From: JALOLG01 sp963776935
GTDB taxonomy: Bacteria > Actinomycetota > Acidimicrobiia > Acidimicrobiales > Ilumatobacteraceae
Direction of reading: 5' to 3'
Length of the DNA stretch: 64,000 bases
Assembly (NCBI GenBank): GCA_963776935.1
Contig: CAVZOP010000002.1
Coordinates: 558,001-622,000 of the forward strand
Shown: positions 27,960 to 37,081 of the stretch, in pieces
Position numbering within the stretch: position 1 is the stretch's first letter
Layout of the letters: every line of letters starts with the position of its first letter
Notes under the pieces: model-generated
Databases searched by the model: none
What the model saw: the letters and a program-made list of their open reading frames with translations, nothing else
Told to the model about the DNA's origin: nothing
Position numbers and translations under genes: made by a program

Positions 27960-29193
27960 TCAACGCGTGCCGCCGGCGCTCTTCAGCAGGTGCGTGGTCC
28001 AGCTGATCGCTTGGAAGTGCGCCTCGGCGATGTGCGGCTCGGGTTGGTAGTTGGCGAGGTCGGCGCGTTCCAAGGCGATCGCATGTCGGAGCACGTCGGT
28101 GATCGGGCCGTCCTGATCGAGCAGTGCGGCTCGGATGGAGTCGTCGACCGGGAGTTGATCGACGATGACGCTCATCTTGGCGTCGAACATCACGTCGAGG
28201 AGCGACAGCATCCCGGCCGCGTAGTACGTGGCAGGATTCGCGGCGTTGTCGTGGCGGGCGACGAGCTCGCAGAACTTCGCACGGCCGAGGGCGAGGGTGA
28301 CGAGCTCGGGCGGTTTGTCGTCGAGCGAGCTCATCAACGTCAGGCTGGTCCAGCTGCGCAGCGTGTCGCGGCCGAGCAGGACGGACGCATGCTGGATCGA
28401 GTTCGACCTTGGTGGTGAGCCCGGCGGCGGCGGAGTTGACGAAGCGGAGCGCCTTGACCGACATGGCGACGTCGGTGGCGAGGATCTCGACGATGTCGTC
28501 GAGGGTGGAGTCGGGGTCGTTGACGCGGGCGAGCAGCTGCAGCAACGTCATCTTGTTGGCGGGCACGGCGCGGGCCGCTACCACCGAGGGGCGGGCGAAG
28601 AAGAACCCTTGGAAGTAGTCCGCCCCGGCGGCTTCCGCTTCGCGGTGGTCGGCGGGGTTCTCGATGCGCTCGACGACGACGAGCCGACCGGCGGCATGGT
28701 CGAGCTCGATCCGCTGTCGCAACGTGTCACCGCGGGTGAGGGCGAAGTCGTACTTGACGATCCGGGCCAGGTCGAGCAACGGTTTGAGTCGCGGCCGGTA
28801 CGCGAAATCGTCGAGGGCGATCCAGAAACCCTCCCTGACGAGGCGGACGAGCCCGTCACGGACAGCCTCGGTGGGCTCCACGTACTCGAGGATCTCGAGG
28901 ACGACGCGGTCGGTGGGAACCGATGCCAGGAGGTCGGGCTGAGCGACGAAACGGGCGGTGAGGTTGATGAACGCTCGTGTGTTGCCGACGAGCGTGTCAA
29001 GGCCGATCTCGGTCATTGCGTTCATCAACACGCGTGCGGTGGCGACATCACCATCGACGAACTCGGCGTCGCCGGCCTTGGCCCCGCCACGGAACAACAG
29101 CTCGTAGCCGATCGTGGCCAAGGACCGATCCAAGATGGGCTGGCGACCGACGAACAACGTGCCGAGGTCATCAACAGCAGGTGACGTGGTCAT
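27960..29193 (-). CDS. EAL-HDOD signalling protein, YuxH type (frameshifted)
   Basis: The ATG at 29193 starts TTSPAVDDLGTLFVGRQPIL. Residues about 10-205 form an EAL-like domain with a non-consensus signature: VVLEILEYVEP gives EIL, not EAL, and ALDDFAYRPRLKPLL matches the DDFG loop without the usual catalytic set, so phosphodiesterase activity is doubtful. The HDOD domain begins about residue 205 (NKMTLLQLLARVNDPDSTLD, MSVKALRFVNSAA). It continues after a one-base break near 28405 as SIQHASVLLGRDTLRSW and MLSLLDVMFDAKMSVIVDQL. The EAL+HDOD order is that of YuxH/CdgJ regulators, which control motility or surface behaviour. The ligand and partner are unknown. Confidence 0.78.
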
Positions 29194-29373
29194 CGGACCC
29201 GGGCCTCGTCGGTCAGTGAGCCGGATCGACGGGCCGTCGCAACGAGTCCTGCGACGGCCGTCCACGACGCTTGGGGCATTCCCATCGGCGGTCGGGTCGT
29301 CATAGCAGTCTCACGACAGGGTACGGCCGGGGCCGTCACTTCGGCGTGCGACATCGTCGACGGCTGGTACCGG

Positions 29374-30129
29374 TTACGCGACACCCCGCGCTGCCCACGC
29401 CTCGGCAATGACCTCGAACGGTTCGGCCGGGAGTGAGTTGCGGCACAGCTCACGGAGCTCGGCTCGACGGGCATCGTCGAGACCAGACACGTAGCTCCCC
29501 GCGGGGCCGACGCCGAGCGTGTAGGGCTCCCACCATTCCTCGAAGGTCGGGTGTCGAACGGTGACGGACAGCGTCGTCGTTTCGACCTGGCCCAGCCCGG
29601 CGTCGCGGAACAACTCAGCGAGGTGGCCCTCGCGGGCACCCGCCAAGCCGGACTCGTCGTCGACGCCCGCGTCGAGGTCACGCGTCGCTCGCCAGAACAC
29701 GCCGAGCGGTCCGTTGCCGCCCGCATGGTCCCACACGCACGCTGCGACGACGCCCCCCTCGCGCGTGACGCGGCCCATCTCGCGGAGCCCGGCGACCGGG
29801 TCTCTCATGAAATGAACGACGAGCTGCGCCAAGCTGGCGTCGAACGTCCGATCCTCGAACGGCAGCTGTTCCGCGGCGGCGAGTCGCACCGTGACCCCGG
29901 GGTGTCGCTCCTGGGCGGCGGCGACGAAGGATTCCGACGGATCGACGGCACTGACGGCAGCCGTACCGAGCCGCCTGACGAGTTCGGTCGTCAACGCGCC
30001 AGGACCACACCCGACGTCGAGCACCGACTGTCCAGCGACGGTTGCGAAGTCAGCGAACAGCGGAGCGAGCGGTGTCGAGTACCTGCCCATGAAGCGGTCG
30101 TACGCATCGGCTCCGACGTTGAAGCTCAC
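29374..30129 (-). CDS. Class I SAM-dependent methyltransferase
   Basis: This 251-residue methyltransferase has motif I VLDVGCGPGALTTELVRRLG, the acidic SAM ribose contact AVDPSESFVAAA, motif II LPFEDRTFDASLAQLVVHF and motif III LREMGRVTREGGVVAACVW. The C-terminal lid (EEWWEPYTLGVGPAGSYVSG) occurs in actinobacterial UbiE-like methyltransferases of unknown substrate. It is followed by about 180 bp of non-coding DNA before the EAL-HDOD gene, and lies 57 bp upstream of the UnbU-type gene end. No operon partner is obvious. Confidence 0.82.
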   Translation of the reverse strand: MSFNVGADAYDRFMGRYSTPLAPLFADFATVAGQSVLDVGCGPGALTTELVRRLGTAAVSAVDPSESFVAAAQERHPGVTVRLAAAEQLPFEDRTFDASLAQLVVHFMRDPVAGLREMGRVTREGGVVAACVWDHAGGNGPLGVFWRATRDLDAGVDDESGLAGAREGHLAELFRDAGLGQVETTTLSVTVRHPTFEEWWEPYTLGVGPAGSYVSGLDDARRAELRELCRNSLPAEPFEVIAEAWAARGVA

Positions 30130-30186
30130 GAGTGGAAGCTACTTCGCCCATGCTGTAGCGGCGGCCCGAAGATCCACTTGCCGCCG

Positions 30187-31845
30187 CTACGGCGATGGAT
30201 CGGTGCCCGTGCCGTACGGAAGCGTGTCGGTGTTCAGCCAGCGACCAGACGTCGTCTGGCGAAGGGAGAACGTGATCTCGAACGGTCGCTCACTGCGTTC
30301 GATCTCCACGCCGGAGTCGGATCGAACGACCTCTTCGACCGTGCCTCGGGCGGCGAGTCCCACGTTCGCACCGCGTTGAAAGCCGCCGGGAAACACCACC
30401 ATCAGGTCGAGCGACTCGAACGTGTAGCTGGGGGTCACGCGCCGGCCGTCGGCCGAACCGGCCTCGATGAGGGCTTCGAGGTCGTGCAGCCGGGCGCCGT
30501 CGGTGATCGCCGGTAGCAACGAGGCGTCACCGGTCGACAGGGCCTCGGCTTCCACCTGAAGGTTCCACGCCAGCGTGGCCGCGAGTTCTTGCGCGCCGTC
30601 CGGAGTCGCCAGTCCGGCGCTCAAGCCGGCGACCTGCGGGTCGATGGTCACGGTCGGCAGCGCGGCGGGATCGACCTCGGCGATCGTCCCGACGTCGGCC
30701 GCAACTGGCGCCTCGGCCTCGGTCGACCGGGCCGGCAATCCGGCCACGCTGATCACCGCCGCGAGCAGCGCGACCACGAGGAGCCCGGTCGCGACCCGGG
30801 GCAGGACCGCCCCTGGGACCAACCGCTCCCGGTCGCCCGACAGGATCCGGACGAGGAACTGGCGAGGATGGTCTTCGGGCGATCCGGCGACCGGGAAGTA
30901 CCGATCGAACAGGGGTCGAGCCGCGCACACGATCACCAACCCCGACAGCAAGCCGACCTTGGCGCCGAACTCGGTCTCCCACGGGGCGATGAGCAGCGCC
31001 GACATGAATCCGATCGTCGTGCCGTACGCGACGCGGGCGACGCGTCCCGACGGCACGGTCCGTGGGTCGGTGATCATGAAGAACAGGAAGATCAGGATCT
31101 CCGGCGACGTCATGATGATCCACCAGAAGTGGCTGCCGGTGATCGGAGTGAACGACCAGCGGGTGGTGATCGAGTGGTTGGCGAGGGCGAGCACCCCGAT
31201 CCCGGCGGCGAGCGAGATCCAGAGCGCCGCGCCGAGCCCGAGCAACCGCAGCCGGCTGCAGATGAACAGGCCGCCGGCGACGATGACGGCGTACGCCGCC
31301 ACCATCGGCCAGTCGAACGGTGCCCACCAGAAGTCGAGCGGTTCCACCCGTTCGCTTCCGAGCACGAGGAACGCCGCGACGAGTGCGATGTTGGACGGGT
31401 TGAAGACGTGGCCGCTGCGGAACCGGATCACGTACTTGCTGAGCAGTCCGAGCGCTCCGACGGCGGCGAACAGGTACCACCCGCGCAGGGTCCAGTAGTC
31501 GCCGTTCTCCGTCCCGATCACGCGGAACAGCAGGGCGGTGCTCGTAGCGGTCTGGAGCGCGCTCGCCGGCCAGATGAACAGCGAGGTCCGCCGGTAGGTC
31601 GTCGCTACCTCGATCGCCGCGCACGTCGCCAGCGTGACGAGGATCTGGGCGACGGAGACCCGGAACCCGAGCCACCCGATGCCGATGAACAGGATCGTGA
31701 GGATCACCATCGACAGGTGGATGCGCGGGTCGCGGATGTTCGGGGGTACGTATCGGTACGAGCGGGCGCCGACGCGGACGGAGTGGGGGATCGGTGCGTC
31801 GCGTGCCGGCCACGGACGGGGCCCCGGGAGTAGCGTCGTGCTCAC
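30187..31845 (-). CDS. UnbU-type membrane protein (NqrB/RnfD-like)
   Basis: The start chosen is the GTG at 31845 (STTLLPGPRPWPARDAP); the annotated frame extends further but into the divergent gene. There are about ten membrane helices, from IHLSMVILTILFIGIGWLG onward. The block RSGHVFNPSNIALVAAFLVL corresponds to the conserved loop of the NQR2/RnfD family where flavin is attached in true NqrB. After the last helix (VATGLLVVALLAAVISVAGL) there is a soluble tail of about 190 residues with no motif I recognise. Membrane proteins of this kind paired with an ASPIC/UnbV protein are the UnbU/UnbV couple known from enediyne clusters and elsewhere. The partner lies divergently at 31984. Function remains unclear. 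Confidence 0.72.
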   Translation of the reverse strand: MSTTLLPGPRPWPARDAPIPHSVRVGARSYRYVPPNIRDPRIHLSMVILTILFIGIGWLGFRVSVAQILVTLATCAAIEVATTYRRTSLFIWPASALQTATSTALLFRVIGTENGDYWTLRGWYLFAAVGALGLLSKYVIRFRSGHVFNPSNIALVAAFLVLGSERVEPLDFWWAPFDWPMVAAYAVIVAGGLFICSRLRLLGLGAALWISLAAGIGVLALANHSITTRWSFTPITGSHFWWIIMTSPEILIFLFFMITDPRTVPSGRVARVAYGTTIGFMSALLIAPWETEFGAKVGLLSGLVIVCAARPLFDRYFPVAGSPEDHPRQFLVRILSGDRERLVPGAVLPRVATGLLVVALLAAVISVAGLPARSTEAEAPVAADVGTIAEVDPAALPTVTIDPQVAGLSAGLATPDGAQELAATLAWNLQVEAEALSTGDASLLPAITDGARLHDLEALIEAGSADGRRVTPSYTFESLDLMVVFPGGFQRGANVGLAARGTVEEVVRSDSGVEIERSERPFEITFSLRQTTSGRWLNTDTLPYGTGTDPSP

Positions 31846-31983
31846 GAGGTGACCGACCCGGCATCGAATCGGCTGAGGCATCGGCCGATCGAGATCGTGA
31901 TGTGCACCCGTCCCCCTTCGTCGGCCCTCACCAGCTCCCGAGTTGATCATATACGATCAGTCCAAATGGTGGTACGGGGAACC
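31846..31983. promoter_or_regulatory. Divergent control region between UnbU-type and UnbV-type genes
   Basis: This 138 bp region separates the two divergently read genes. It contains the locally AT-rich TTGATCATATACGATCAG, in which CTGATCGTATATGATCA-type near-symmetry is visible (TGATCATATACGATCA). This could be an operator or a shared -10 region. Confidence 0.45.
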
Positions 31984-34020
31984 ATGCGTTCGGCGTTCGA
32001 GAACCGTGCGGTTGCGCTGATGTGCTGGGTGCTCCTGGGCAGCGCCGTCGCGGTGGCCTGCTCGGACGACCCGTCCACCGACGGGCCCACCGAAACGGGC
32101 GCAGCAACTGGTGGATCGGGGACTGCCGCGGCCGCAGCGTTGCCGGAGAACCTCGACATCGAGGTCGAGCTCCGCGCGAGCGAGGGCTCGTTGCCGCTCG
32201 GCGCGCCGTTCGAGTACACGGTCGCGATCAGCAACCACGGACCGAAGAGTGTGAGCGTCCCGCTCGACCTCGTGCTCGCACCACCGTCGGGTGACGACGT
32301 GTCGTTCTACTCGACGACGTTGTTCGCTCCCGCCGGCGACGAAGTCACAGAGGACGGGCGCGTCACGCCTGCACAGTGGTTTGCCGGCCTCGGCCGGTAC
32401 CGCGTCGCGGCCGACGCCTTCGGGGATGCAGCCGGTGATTCGGTCGAGTTCGACGTCTCGGAGCCGACGGTGATCGTGCCGGTGTTCGAGGACGTCACCG
32501 GAGCGGCCGGAGTGAGCACGTCGGTTCCGGAGGCGACGTGTGGGCGGTTCTCCAACGGCGCCGCCTGGGGCGATGTCGACGGCGACGACGACGACGACTT
32601 GTTCGTGACGCGCCTCGACGATCCGTCACAGCTGTTCGTCAACGACGGCGCCGGCGGGTTTGTCGAGGAGTCGGCGGCGCGCGGGCTCTCGATCACCGAC
32701 ACCAACGGTGCCGCGTTCGCGGACTACGACAATGATGGCGACGCCGATCTCATCGTGGTGCGCGACAGCTCCGATCTCCTGTTCCGCAACGACGGCGGGC
32801 AGTTCAGCGACGTCTCGGTCGCGGCCGGGATCGGCGACGACGGGTATCGGGGCATGAACGCCTCGTGGGGCGACTTCGACAACGATGGCAACCTCGACGT
32901 CTACGTCACCAACTACATGACGTGCACCGGCGAGTGGGCGACCGAGGAAGAGATCATCTCCCAGGTCTCGTACTACCCGGACACGCTGTACCGGAACAAC
33001 GGTGACGGCACGTTCTCCGACGCGACGTCGTATCTCGAGAACGACCCGGCCACGCGCGACGACGGGTCCACGATCGGAGCCGGGTTCGGCGCGGCGTGGT
33101 TCGACTACGACGGCGACGGCCGGTTGGACCTGTACCTGGCCAACGACTTCGTCGGCCCGTCGCCCGACAGCAACCGGCTCTGGCACAACGACGGACCGGT
33201 CGACGCCGGCCAGATCTATGGTGAGTGGGCCTTCACCGACGTGTCCGTGGCGTCGGGAACGTCGTTCTTCATGAACACGATGGGAATCGGGATCGGTGAC
33301 TTCGATCGCGACCTCGACCTCGACCTGGCACTGTCGAACATCGGGGCCAACAAACTCGTCCACAACGAGGGAGACGGCCTGTTCACCGATGATCTGACGA
33401 CCGCCATCGCCCGTCCGCTGCAGCACGCGAACTACTCGTCGATCACGTGGGGCACGAACTTCCACGACCTGAACCTCGACGGGTGGGAAGACCTCTACCT
33501 CGCGGCAGGGAACCTCTACGACCGCAGTGTGGACGCGCTCGGACCGCAGCCGAACGAGCTGTACGTGTACGACAGCGCTGGCGAGCGATATCTCGACGTG
33601 AGCGCGGCCACCGGTGCCGACGACGAAGGCGATTCCAAGGGCGTCGCCTTCGCCGACTACGACCGTGACGGCGACATGGACCTGTTCACCATCAACCAGG
33701 GTGGGGAGCCGCACCTATATCGCAACGACACGCCGGCCGACGGCCAGCACTGGCTCCAGGTCGACGTCATCGGCACGGTGTCGAATCATGACGGGTGCGG
33801 CGCGCGCCTCGTCCTCGAGCTCGACGATGGCGCCATGACGCGCCAGGTGTCGTGCGGGTCAGGTGGCGGGGGCGCCGGCAACCAGCACGCGGTCCACTTC
33901 GGGCTCGGCGCGTCGACGAACGTGCGCCAGCTCGAGGTGATCTGGCCGTCAGGCATCCGCCAGACCATCTCCGGCATCGAGGTCGACAGCTTCCTCAGTG
34001 TCGAGGAACCGCCGGCTTGA
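31984..34020 (+). CDS. UnbV-type lipoprotein with FG-GAP/VCBS repeats and ASPIC domain
   Basis: The start is the ATG at 31984, six bases after a GGGGA ribosome-binding sequence. The N-terminus is a lipoprotein signal peptide with lipobox AVAC (WVLLGSAVAVACSDD). A beta-sandwich region (about residues 45-150) precedes seven or so FG-GAP/VCBS-like calcium-binding repeats, each with DxDxDG(N)xD: DVDGDDDDDLFVTR, ADYDNDGDADLIVV, GDFDNDGNLDVYVT, FDYDGDGRLDLYLA, ADYDRDGDMDLFTI. The C-terminal ASPIC/UnbV domain is clear (GCGARLVLELDDGAMTRQV, FGLGASTNVRQLEVIWPSG). The protein is about 678 residues. It likely works outside the membrane with the divergent UnbU-type protein. The biochemical role is not known to me. 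Confidence 0.82.
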   Translation: MRSAFENRAVALMCWVLLGSAVAVACSDDPSTDGPTETGAATGGSGTAAAAALPENLDIEVELRASEGSLPLGAPFEYTVAISNHGPKSVSVPLDLVLAPPSGDDVSFYSTTLFAPAGDEVTEDGRVTPAQWFAGLGRYRVAADAFGDAAGDSVEFDVSEPTVIVPVFEDVTGAAGVSTSVPEATCGRFSNGAAWGDVDGDDDDDLFVTRLDDPSQLFVNDGAGGFVEESAARGLSITDTNGAAFADYDNDGDADLIVVRDSSDLLFRNDGGQFSDVSVAAGIGDDGYRGMNASWGDFDNDGNLDVYVTNYMTCTGEWATEEEIISQVSYYPDTLYRNNGDGTFSDATSYLENDPATRDDGSTIGAGFGAAWFDYDGDGRLDLYLANDFVGPSPDSNRLWHNDGPVDAGQIYGEWAFTDVSVASGTSFFMNTMGIGIGDFDRDLDLDLALSNIGANKLVHNEGDGLFTDDLTTAIARPLQHANYSSITWGTNFHDLNLDGWEDLYLAAGNLYDRSVDALGPQPNELYVYDSAGERYLDVSAATGADDEGDSKGVAFADYDRDGDMDLFTINQGGEPHLYRNDTPADGQHWLQVDVIGTVSNHDGCGARLVLELDDGAMTRQVSCGSGGGGAGNQHAVHFGLGASTNVRQLEVIWPSGIRQTISGIEVDSFLSVEEPPA

Positions 34021-34051
34021 GCGTCGTCGCGGACCTATTGTGGACGCTGAA

Positions 34052-34291
34052 TCACTCGCCCGGTTGCTCGATCGCGTCGAGGAACACGTCGACGTCGGCG
34101 TCCTCGCCGCCGATCAACCAGATCACGATTCCCTCGTCGTCGCCGTCGTCCCACGGGAGCACACCGTCGACGGCGTAGCGGTCGACGGTGATGTCCTCGG
34201 CATCGTCGGAGACGGGCGCGACCACCGCCAGCTCGACCTCGGCATCAGGTGGTTGGTCACGAAGGATGTCGATCAGTTCGCTTACGAGCAT
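34052..34291 (-). CDS. Small acidic hypothetical protein
   Basis: This 79-residue, strongly acidic protein (MLVSELIDILRDQPPDAEVE, then many Asp/Glu) has no membrane segment. The opening helix followed by AEVELAVVAPV resembles short actinobacterial proteins of unknown function. It lies 30 bp downstream of the gene ending at 34322 on the same strand, so the two are probably co-transcribed. Confidence 0.6.
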   Translation of the reverse strand: MLVSELIDILRDQPPDAEVELAVVAPVSDDAEDITVDRYAVDGVLPWDDGDDEGIVIWLIGGEDADVDVFLDAIEQPGE

Positions 34292-34321
34292 GGGTCCTCC
34301 GCGACCGTCCAGGGGATTCGT

Positions 34322-34891
34322 CTACGGCTCGCCGAGCCACGCGTCGGCACGATCGAGCAGGTACAAGCTGACATGTTTGCACCGATCGAGGCTGTCGGAC
34401 ACGGACCCATCGTTGTTGAGGTAGACGTCGGCCAGCTCGATCGAGATCCGAGCGACGATCGACAGGCTGCGTTCGGGGGCATCGGTGACGCTCGGGAACG
34501 AGTCGATGGCCGACACCTCGACCGGCAGCTCGACGCCACCGACACCTGCCAGCTCGGTCGCCAGCACCAGCAGATCGGGTGGCTGGGGGAGCGGGGGCAG
34601 CGTCCACGTGAACAGCAGCGGGAACGTGAAGCCGGTGGGCGGGTCGTCGTCGACGTCGTCGAGCTTGATGATCTCGTCCTCGAAGCCGAGCAGGGCGCGC
34701 GGGTCGACGTCGAGGGACAGATGGAGGTCGATCGGGCCGCTGCACGCCTCCTCGGGGTGCAGGTCGACCTCCCACAACTGACGCAACGAGTAGGTCTCGA
34801 CGAAGTGGCGCTCATCGTGGACATGGAAGCCGTGGTCGATCGCCTGGCTCTTCAGATCCGCAACGAATCCTGCTACGTCGATGACTGCCAC
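34322..34891 (-). CDS. Hypothetical protein (189 residues)
   Basis: The start is taken as the GTG at 34891, giving VAVIDVAGFVADLKSQAIDH. The product is soluble and acidic with alternating strands: SLRQLWEVDLHPEEACSGPI, DPRALLGFEDEIIKLDDVDD, FPLLFTWTLPPLPQPPDLLV and ARISIELADVYLNNDGS. I do not recognise the family. Codon use is that of a real gene, with GC-rich third positions throughout. It is followed by the small acidic protein on the same strand and is divergent from the phosphatase at 34954 with 62 bp between. Confidence 0.6.
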   Translation of the reverse strand: MAVIDVAGFVADLKSQAIDHGFHVHDERHFVETYSLRQLWEVDLHPEEACSGPIDLHLSLDVDPRALLGFEDEIIKLDDVDDDPPTGFTFPLLFTWTLPPLPQPPDLLVLATELAGVGGVELPVEVSAIDSFPSVTDAPERSLSIVARISIELADVYLNNDGSVSDSLDRCKHVSLYLLDRADAWLGEP

Positions 34892-34953
34892 ACGGGCCTT
34901 TCTGTTCCGCTGATGGTGCCAGCTGCGCGGAGGGGACACTACCGTCCGCGGGA

Positions 34954-35706
34954 GTGATCGACCCCAGGCATGGTCACGCCCTCGAGACGTTCCTCGCCGT
35001 GGCCGACGCCGTCGCCGATGTGCTGCGGGCGAACACCGCGTGGGGTGCCTCCGGACTGCGGGACGGGCAGTACGCGGTCGACCTCGACGCCGACCAGGCG
35101 TGCCTCGAACGGCTCCTCGGGGCGGGGTTCTCGGTGCTGTCGGAGGAGAGCGGGGTGCAGGGCCCGTCCGATCGGCCGGTGGTCGTGGTCGACCCACTCG
35201 ACGGCTCGACGAACGCGTCGCGGGGCGTGCCGTGGTTCGGCACCGCGCTCTGCCTCGTCGACGACGACGGGCCGGCGGTCGGGTGTGTGGCCAACCACGC
35301 GACGGGCGAGCGGTTCACGGCGATCCGCGGCCACGGCGCCGAACGCGACGGCGCGGCGATCTCGGTGTCGACGTGCGAATCGCTCGGAAACGCGCTCGTC
35401 GGAGTGAGCGGGCTGCCCGACCACCACTACGGGTGGGCGCAGTTCCGCGCCCTCGGTGCGTCGGCGCCGGACATCTGTGCCGTCGCCAGCGGCGCGCTCG
35501 ACGCGTGGTGCGACATGAGTCTCGACGCGCACGGGGTGTGGGACTATCTCGCGTCGGTCGTCATCGTCCAAGAGGCCGGCGGGGTGGTCGCCGAGGTGGA
35601 TGGCCGCGAGCTCGTCGTGCTCGACCACGCTGCTCGTCGCACCCCGGCCGTCGCGTCGACGCCGCGGTTGCTCGACGCCTTGCTCGCCGAACGCCGTCGC
35701 CGATGA
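34954..35706 (+). CDS. Inositol monophosphatase-family protein
   Basis: The 250-residue product starts at a GTG. Metal-binding blocks are GFSVLSEESG (motif with EE), VVVVDPLDGSTNASRGVPWF (DPLDGSTN, classic) and the C-terminal AHGVWDYLASVVIVQEAGGVV (WDYxA). This is a full set for a Mg-dependent phosphatase acting on inositol phosphate, histidinol phosphate or a similar substrate. It overlaps the DUF5655 gene as ATGA, which suggests joint translation. It is the second member of this family in the window and is not closely similar to the one at 20008. Confidence 0.82.
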   Translation: MIDPRHGHALETFLAVADAVADVLRANTAWGASGLRDGQYAVDLDADQACLERLLGAGFSVLSEESGVQGPSDRPVVVVDPLDGSTNASRGVPWFGTALCLVDDDGPAVGCVANHATGERFTAIRGHGAERDGAAISVSTCESLGNALVGVSGLPDHHYGWAQFRALGASAPDICAVASGALDAWCDMSLDAHGVWDYLASVVIVQEAGGVVAEVDGRELVVLDHAARRTPAVASTPRLLDALLAERRRR

Positions 35707-36137
35707 GTGGGGACGGGATGTGGGAGTGCCCCCGATGCGAGCGTCGGTTCGGGCAGGCGAACCGTGCGCACGTGTGCGCGCCGGCGATGGCGATCGATGC
35801 CTACTTCGTCGACGCCGAACCCGGTGACCGCGAGATCTACGAGGCCGTCGCCAACGCGCTCATCGACCACGGGCCGGTCGAGATCGAGGCGGTGTCCGTC
35901 GGGATCCTCTTCAAGCGCTCGCGAACGTTCGTCGAGCTCCGACCTCGCAAGCGTGGGATGGCGTGCTCGATGATCCTGCCGCACGCGCTGTCGTCCGAAC
36001 GGGCGACGCGCCGGATCACGCTGGGACACCGCGGCGTCGCCAACTTCGTCACGCTCGTCTCGGCCGCCGACGTCGACGAGCAGATGTGCGAGTGGCTGGC
36101 GATGGCGTACGACGCGGCGTCGACGCGAACCCGGTGA
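35703..36137 (+). CDS. DUF5655-type protein with N-terminal zinc ribbon
   Basis: This 144-residue product starts at the ATG that overlaps the upstream stop. The N-terminus MWECPRCERRFGQANRAHVC has CxxC and a later H/C pair and is probably a zinc ribbon. The remainder (DREIYEAVANALIDHGPVEI, VSVGILFKRSRTFVELRPRK) matches the DUF5655 fold, a small alpha/beta domain often linked to nucleic-acid or metabolite binding. The role is unknown. Confidence 0.7.
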   Translation: MSGDGMWECPRCERRFGQANRAHVCAPAMAIDAYFVDAEPGDREIYEAVANALIDHGPVEIEAVSVGILFKRSRTFVELRPRKRGMACSMILPHALSSERATRRITLGHRGVANFVTLVSAADVDEQMCEWLAMAYDAASTRTR

Positions 36138-36146
36138 GCCCGCCGA

Positions 36147-36950
36147 TCACCCGATGCGCGCGCTCTGCCCGCCGTCGACGGCGAGGATCACGCCGGTGAT
36201 GAACGCGGCCTCGTCGCTGGCGAGGAACAGCGCCGCGTTGGCGACATCCCACGCCGTGCCCTGGCGTCCGAGCGGCACGGCGGCGGCCCGTCGGGCGGCG
36301 ACCTCGGCGCGGGGCGTGCCGCTGGCGGCGGCCGGGGCGTCGACCGCCAGCGGTGTATCGATGAACCCCGGCATGATGGCGTTCACCCGGATGCCGTGCT
36401 TGGCGTTGGTCAGAGCGAGGTTCTGGGTCAGCGCGTTCACGCCGGCCTTCGAGATCTTGTAGGCGGTGAGCGCGCCGGCACCGGCGATCGCGGCGATGGA
36501 CGAGATGTTGGTGATCACGCCTCCGCCGCCCTGCTCGCGCATGACCGGTACGACGGCCTTGCAGGTGCGCCACATCGAGCGCAGGTTGAGGTCCATGATC
36601 CGGTCGTAGTCGTCGTCGGCGAGACGGTGGGGAGTCGAGTCACCGGCACCGACGCCGACGTTGTTGTGGAGGATGTCGATCCTGCCGAACGCGTCCCGCG
36701 CCGCGGCCACCAACGCGCCGGGTGCGTCGTCGCCGCTGATGTCGCAGACGAGAACGTGACTGCGATGTCCCTCCGACGCGATCGCGTCGTGCGTGTCGCG
36801 GACCGCGGCCTCGTCGCGATCGACCAACAGCACCTCGGCACCTTCACGCGCGAACGTGATCGCCGTGGCCCTGCCGTTGCCGATCGTGAGGCCCGGTGTC
36901 TGCCCGGCACCGACGACGATCGCGGTCCTGCCCTGCAGCCGTGTGCTCAT
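36147..36950 (-). CDS. SDR-family oxidoreductase
   Basis: This 267-residue classical short-chain dehydrogenase has the cofactor loop VVGAGQTPGLTIGNGRA. This differs from plain TGxxxGIG by an insertion. VLCD-type VCDISGDDAP, ILHNNVGVG (NNVG), ISSIAAIAGAG (Ser) and YKISKAG (Y-x3-K) complete the active site. IRVNAIMPGFIDTPL and FITGVILAVDGGQSARIG close the fold. The acidic residue after strand 2 (LLVDRDE) favours NAD over NADP. Substrate unknown. It is convergent with the DUF5655 gene and is read away from the tRNA. Confidence 0.83.
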   Translation of the reverse strand: MSTRLQGRTAIVVGAGQTPGLTIGNGRATAITFAREGAEVLLVDRDEAAVRDTHDAIASEGHRSHVLVCDISGDDAPGALVAAARDAFGRIDILHNNVGVGAGDSTPHRLADDDYDRIMDLNLRSMWRTCKAVVPVMREQGGGGVITNISSIAAIAGAGALTAYKISKAGVNALTQNLALTNAKHGIRVNAIMPGFIDTPLAVDAPAAASGTPRAEVAARRAAAVPLGRQGTAWDVANAALFLASDEAAFITGVILAVDGGQSARIG

Positions 36951-37007
36951 GCGGTGATGATGGCACCCGGCCCCGCCCGCCCCCGCCGGTAGGCTCTCTC
37001 GCTTGCC

Positions 37008-37081
37008 GGGCGCATAGCTCAGTTGGCTAGAGCGCTTCCCTTACAAGGAAGATGTCGGGGGTTCGAGTCCCTCTGCGCCCA
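37008..37081 (+). tRNA. tRNA-Val (anticodon UAC)
   Basis: The gene makes a full cloverleaf. The acceptor stem is GGGCGCA (37008-37014) with TGCGCCC (37074-37080) and discriminator A. The D-arm contains AGCTCAGTTGG. The anticodon arm is CTTCC/GGAAG with loop CTTACAA, giving anticodon TAC. The T-arm carries GGTTCGAGTCC. CCA is not encoded. Confidence 0.95.

Noticed and set aside
30187..34020. Part of an enediyne biosynthetic cluster
   Set aside because: The UnbU/UnbV-type pair is present, but there is no enediyne PKS, thioesterase or other cassette gene in the window.
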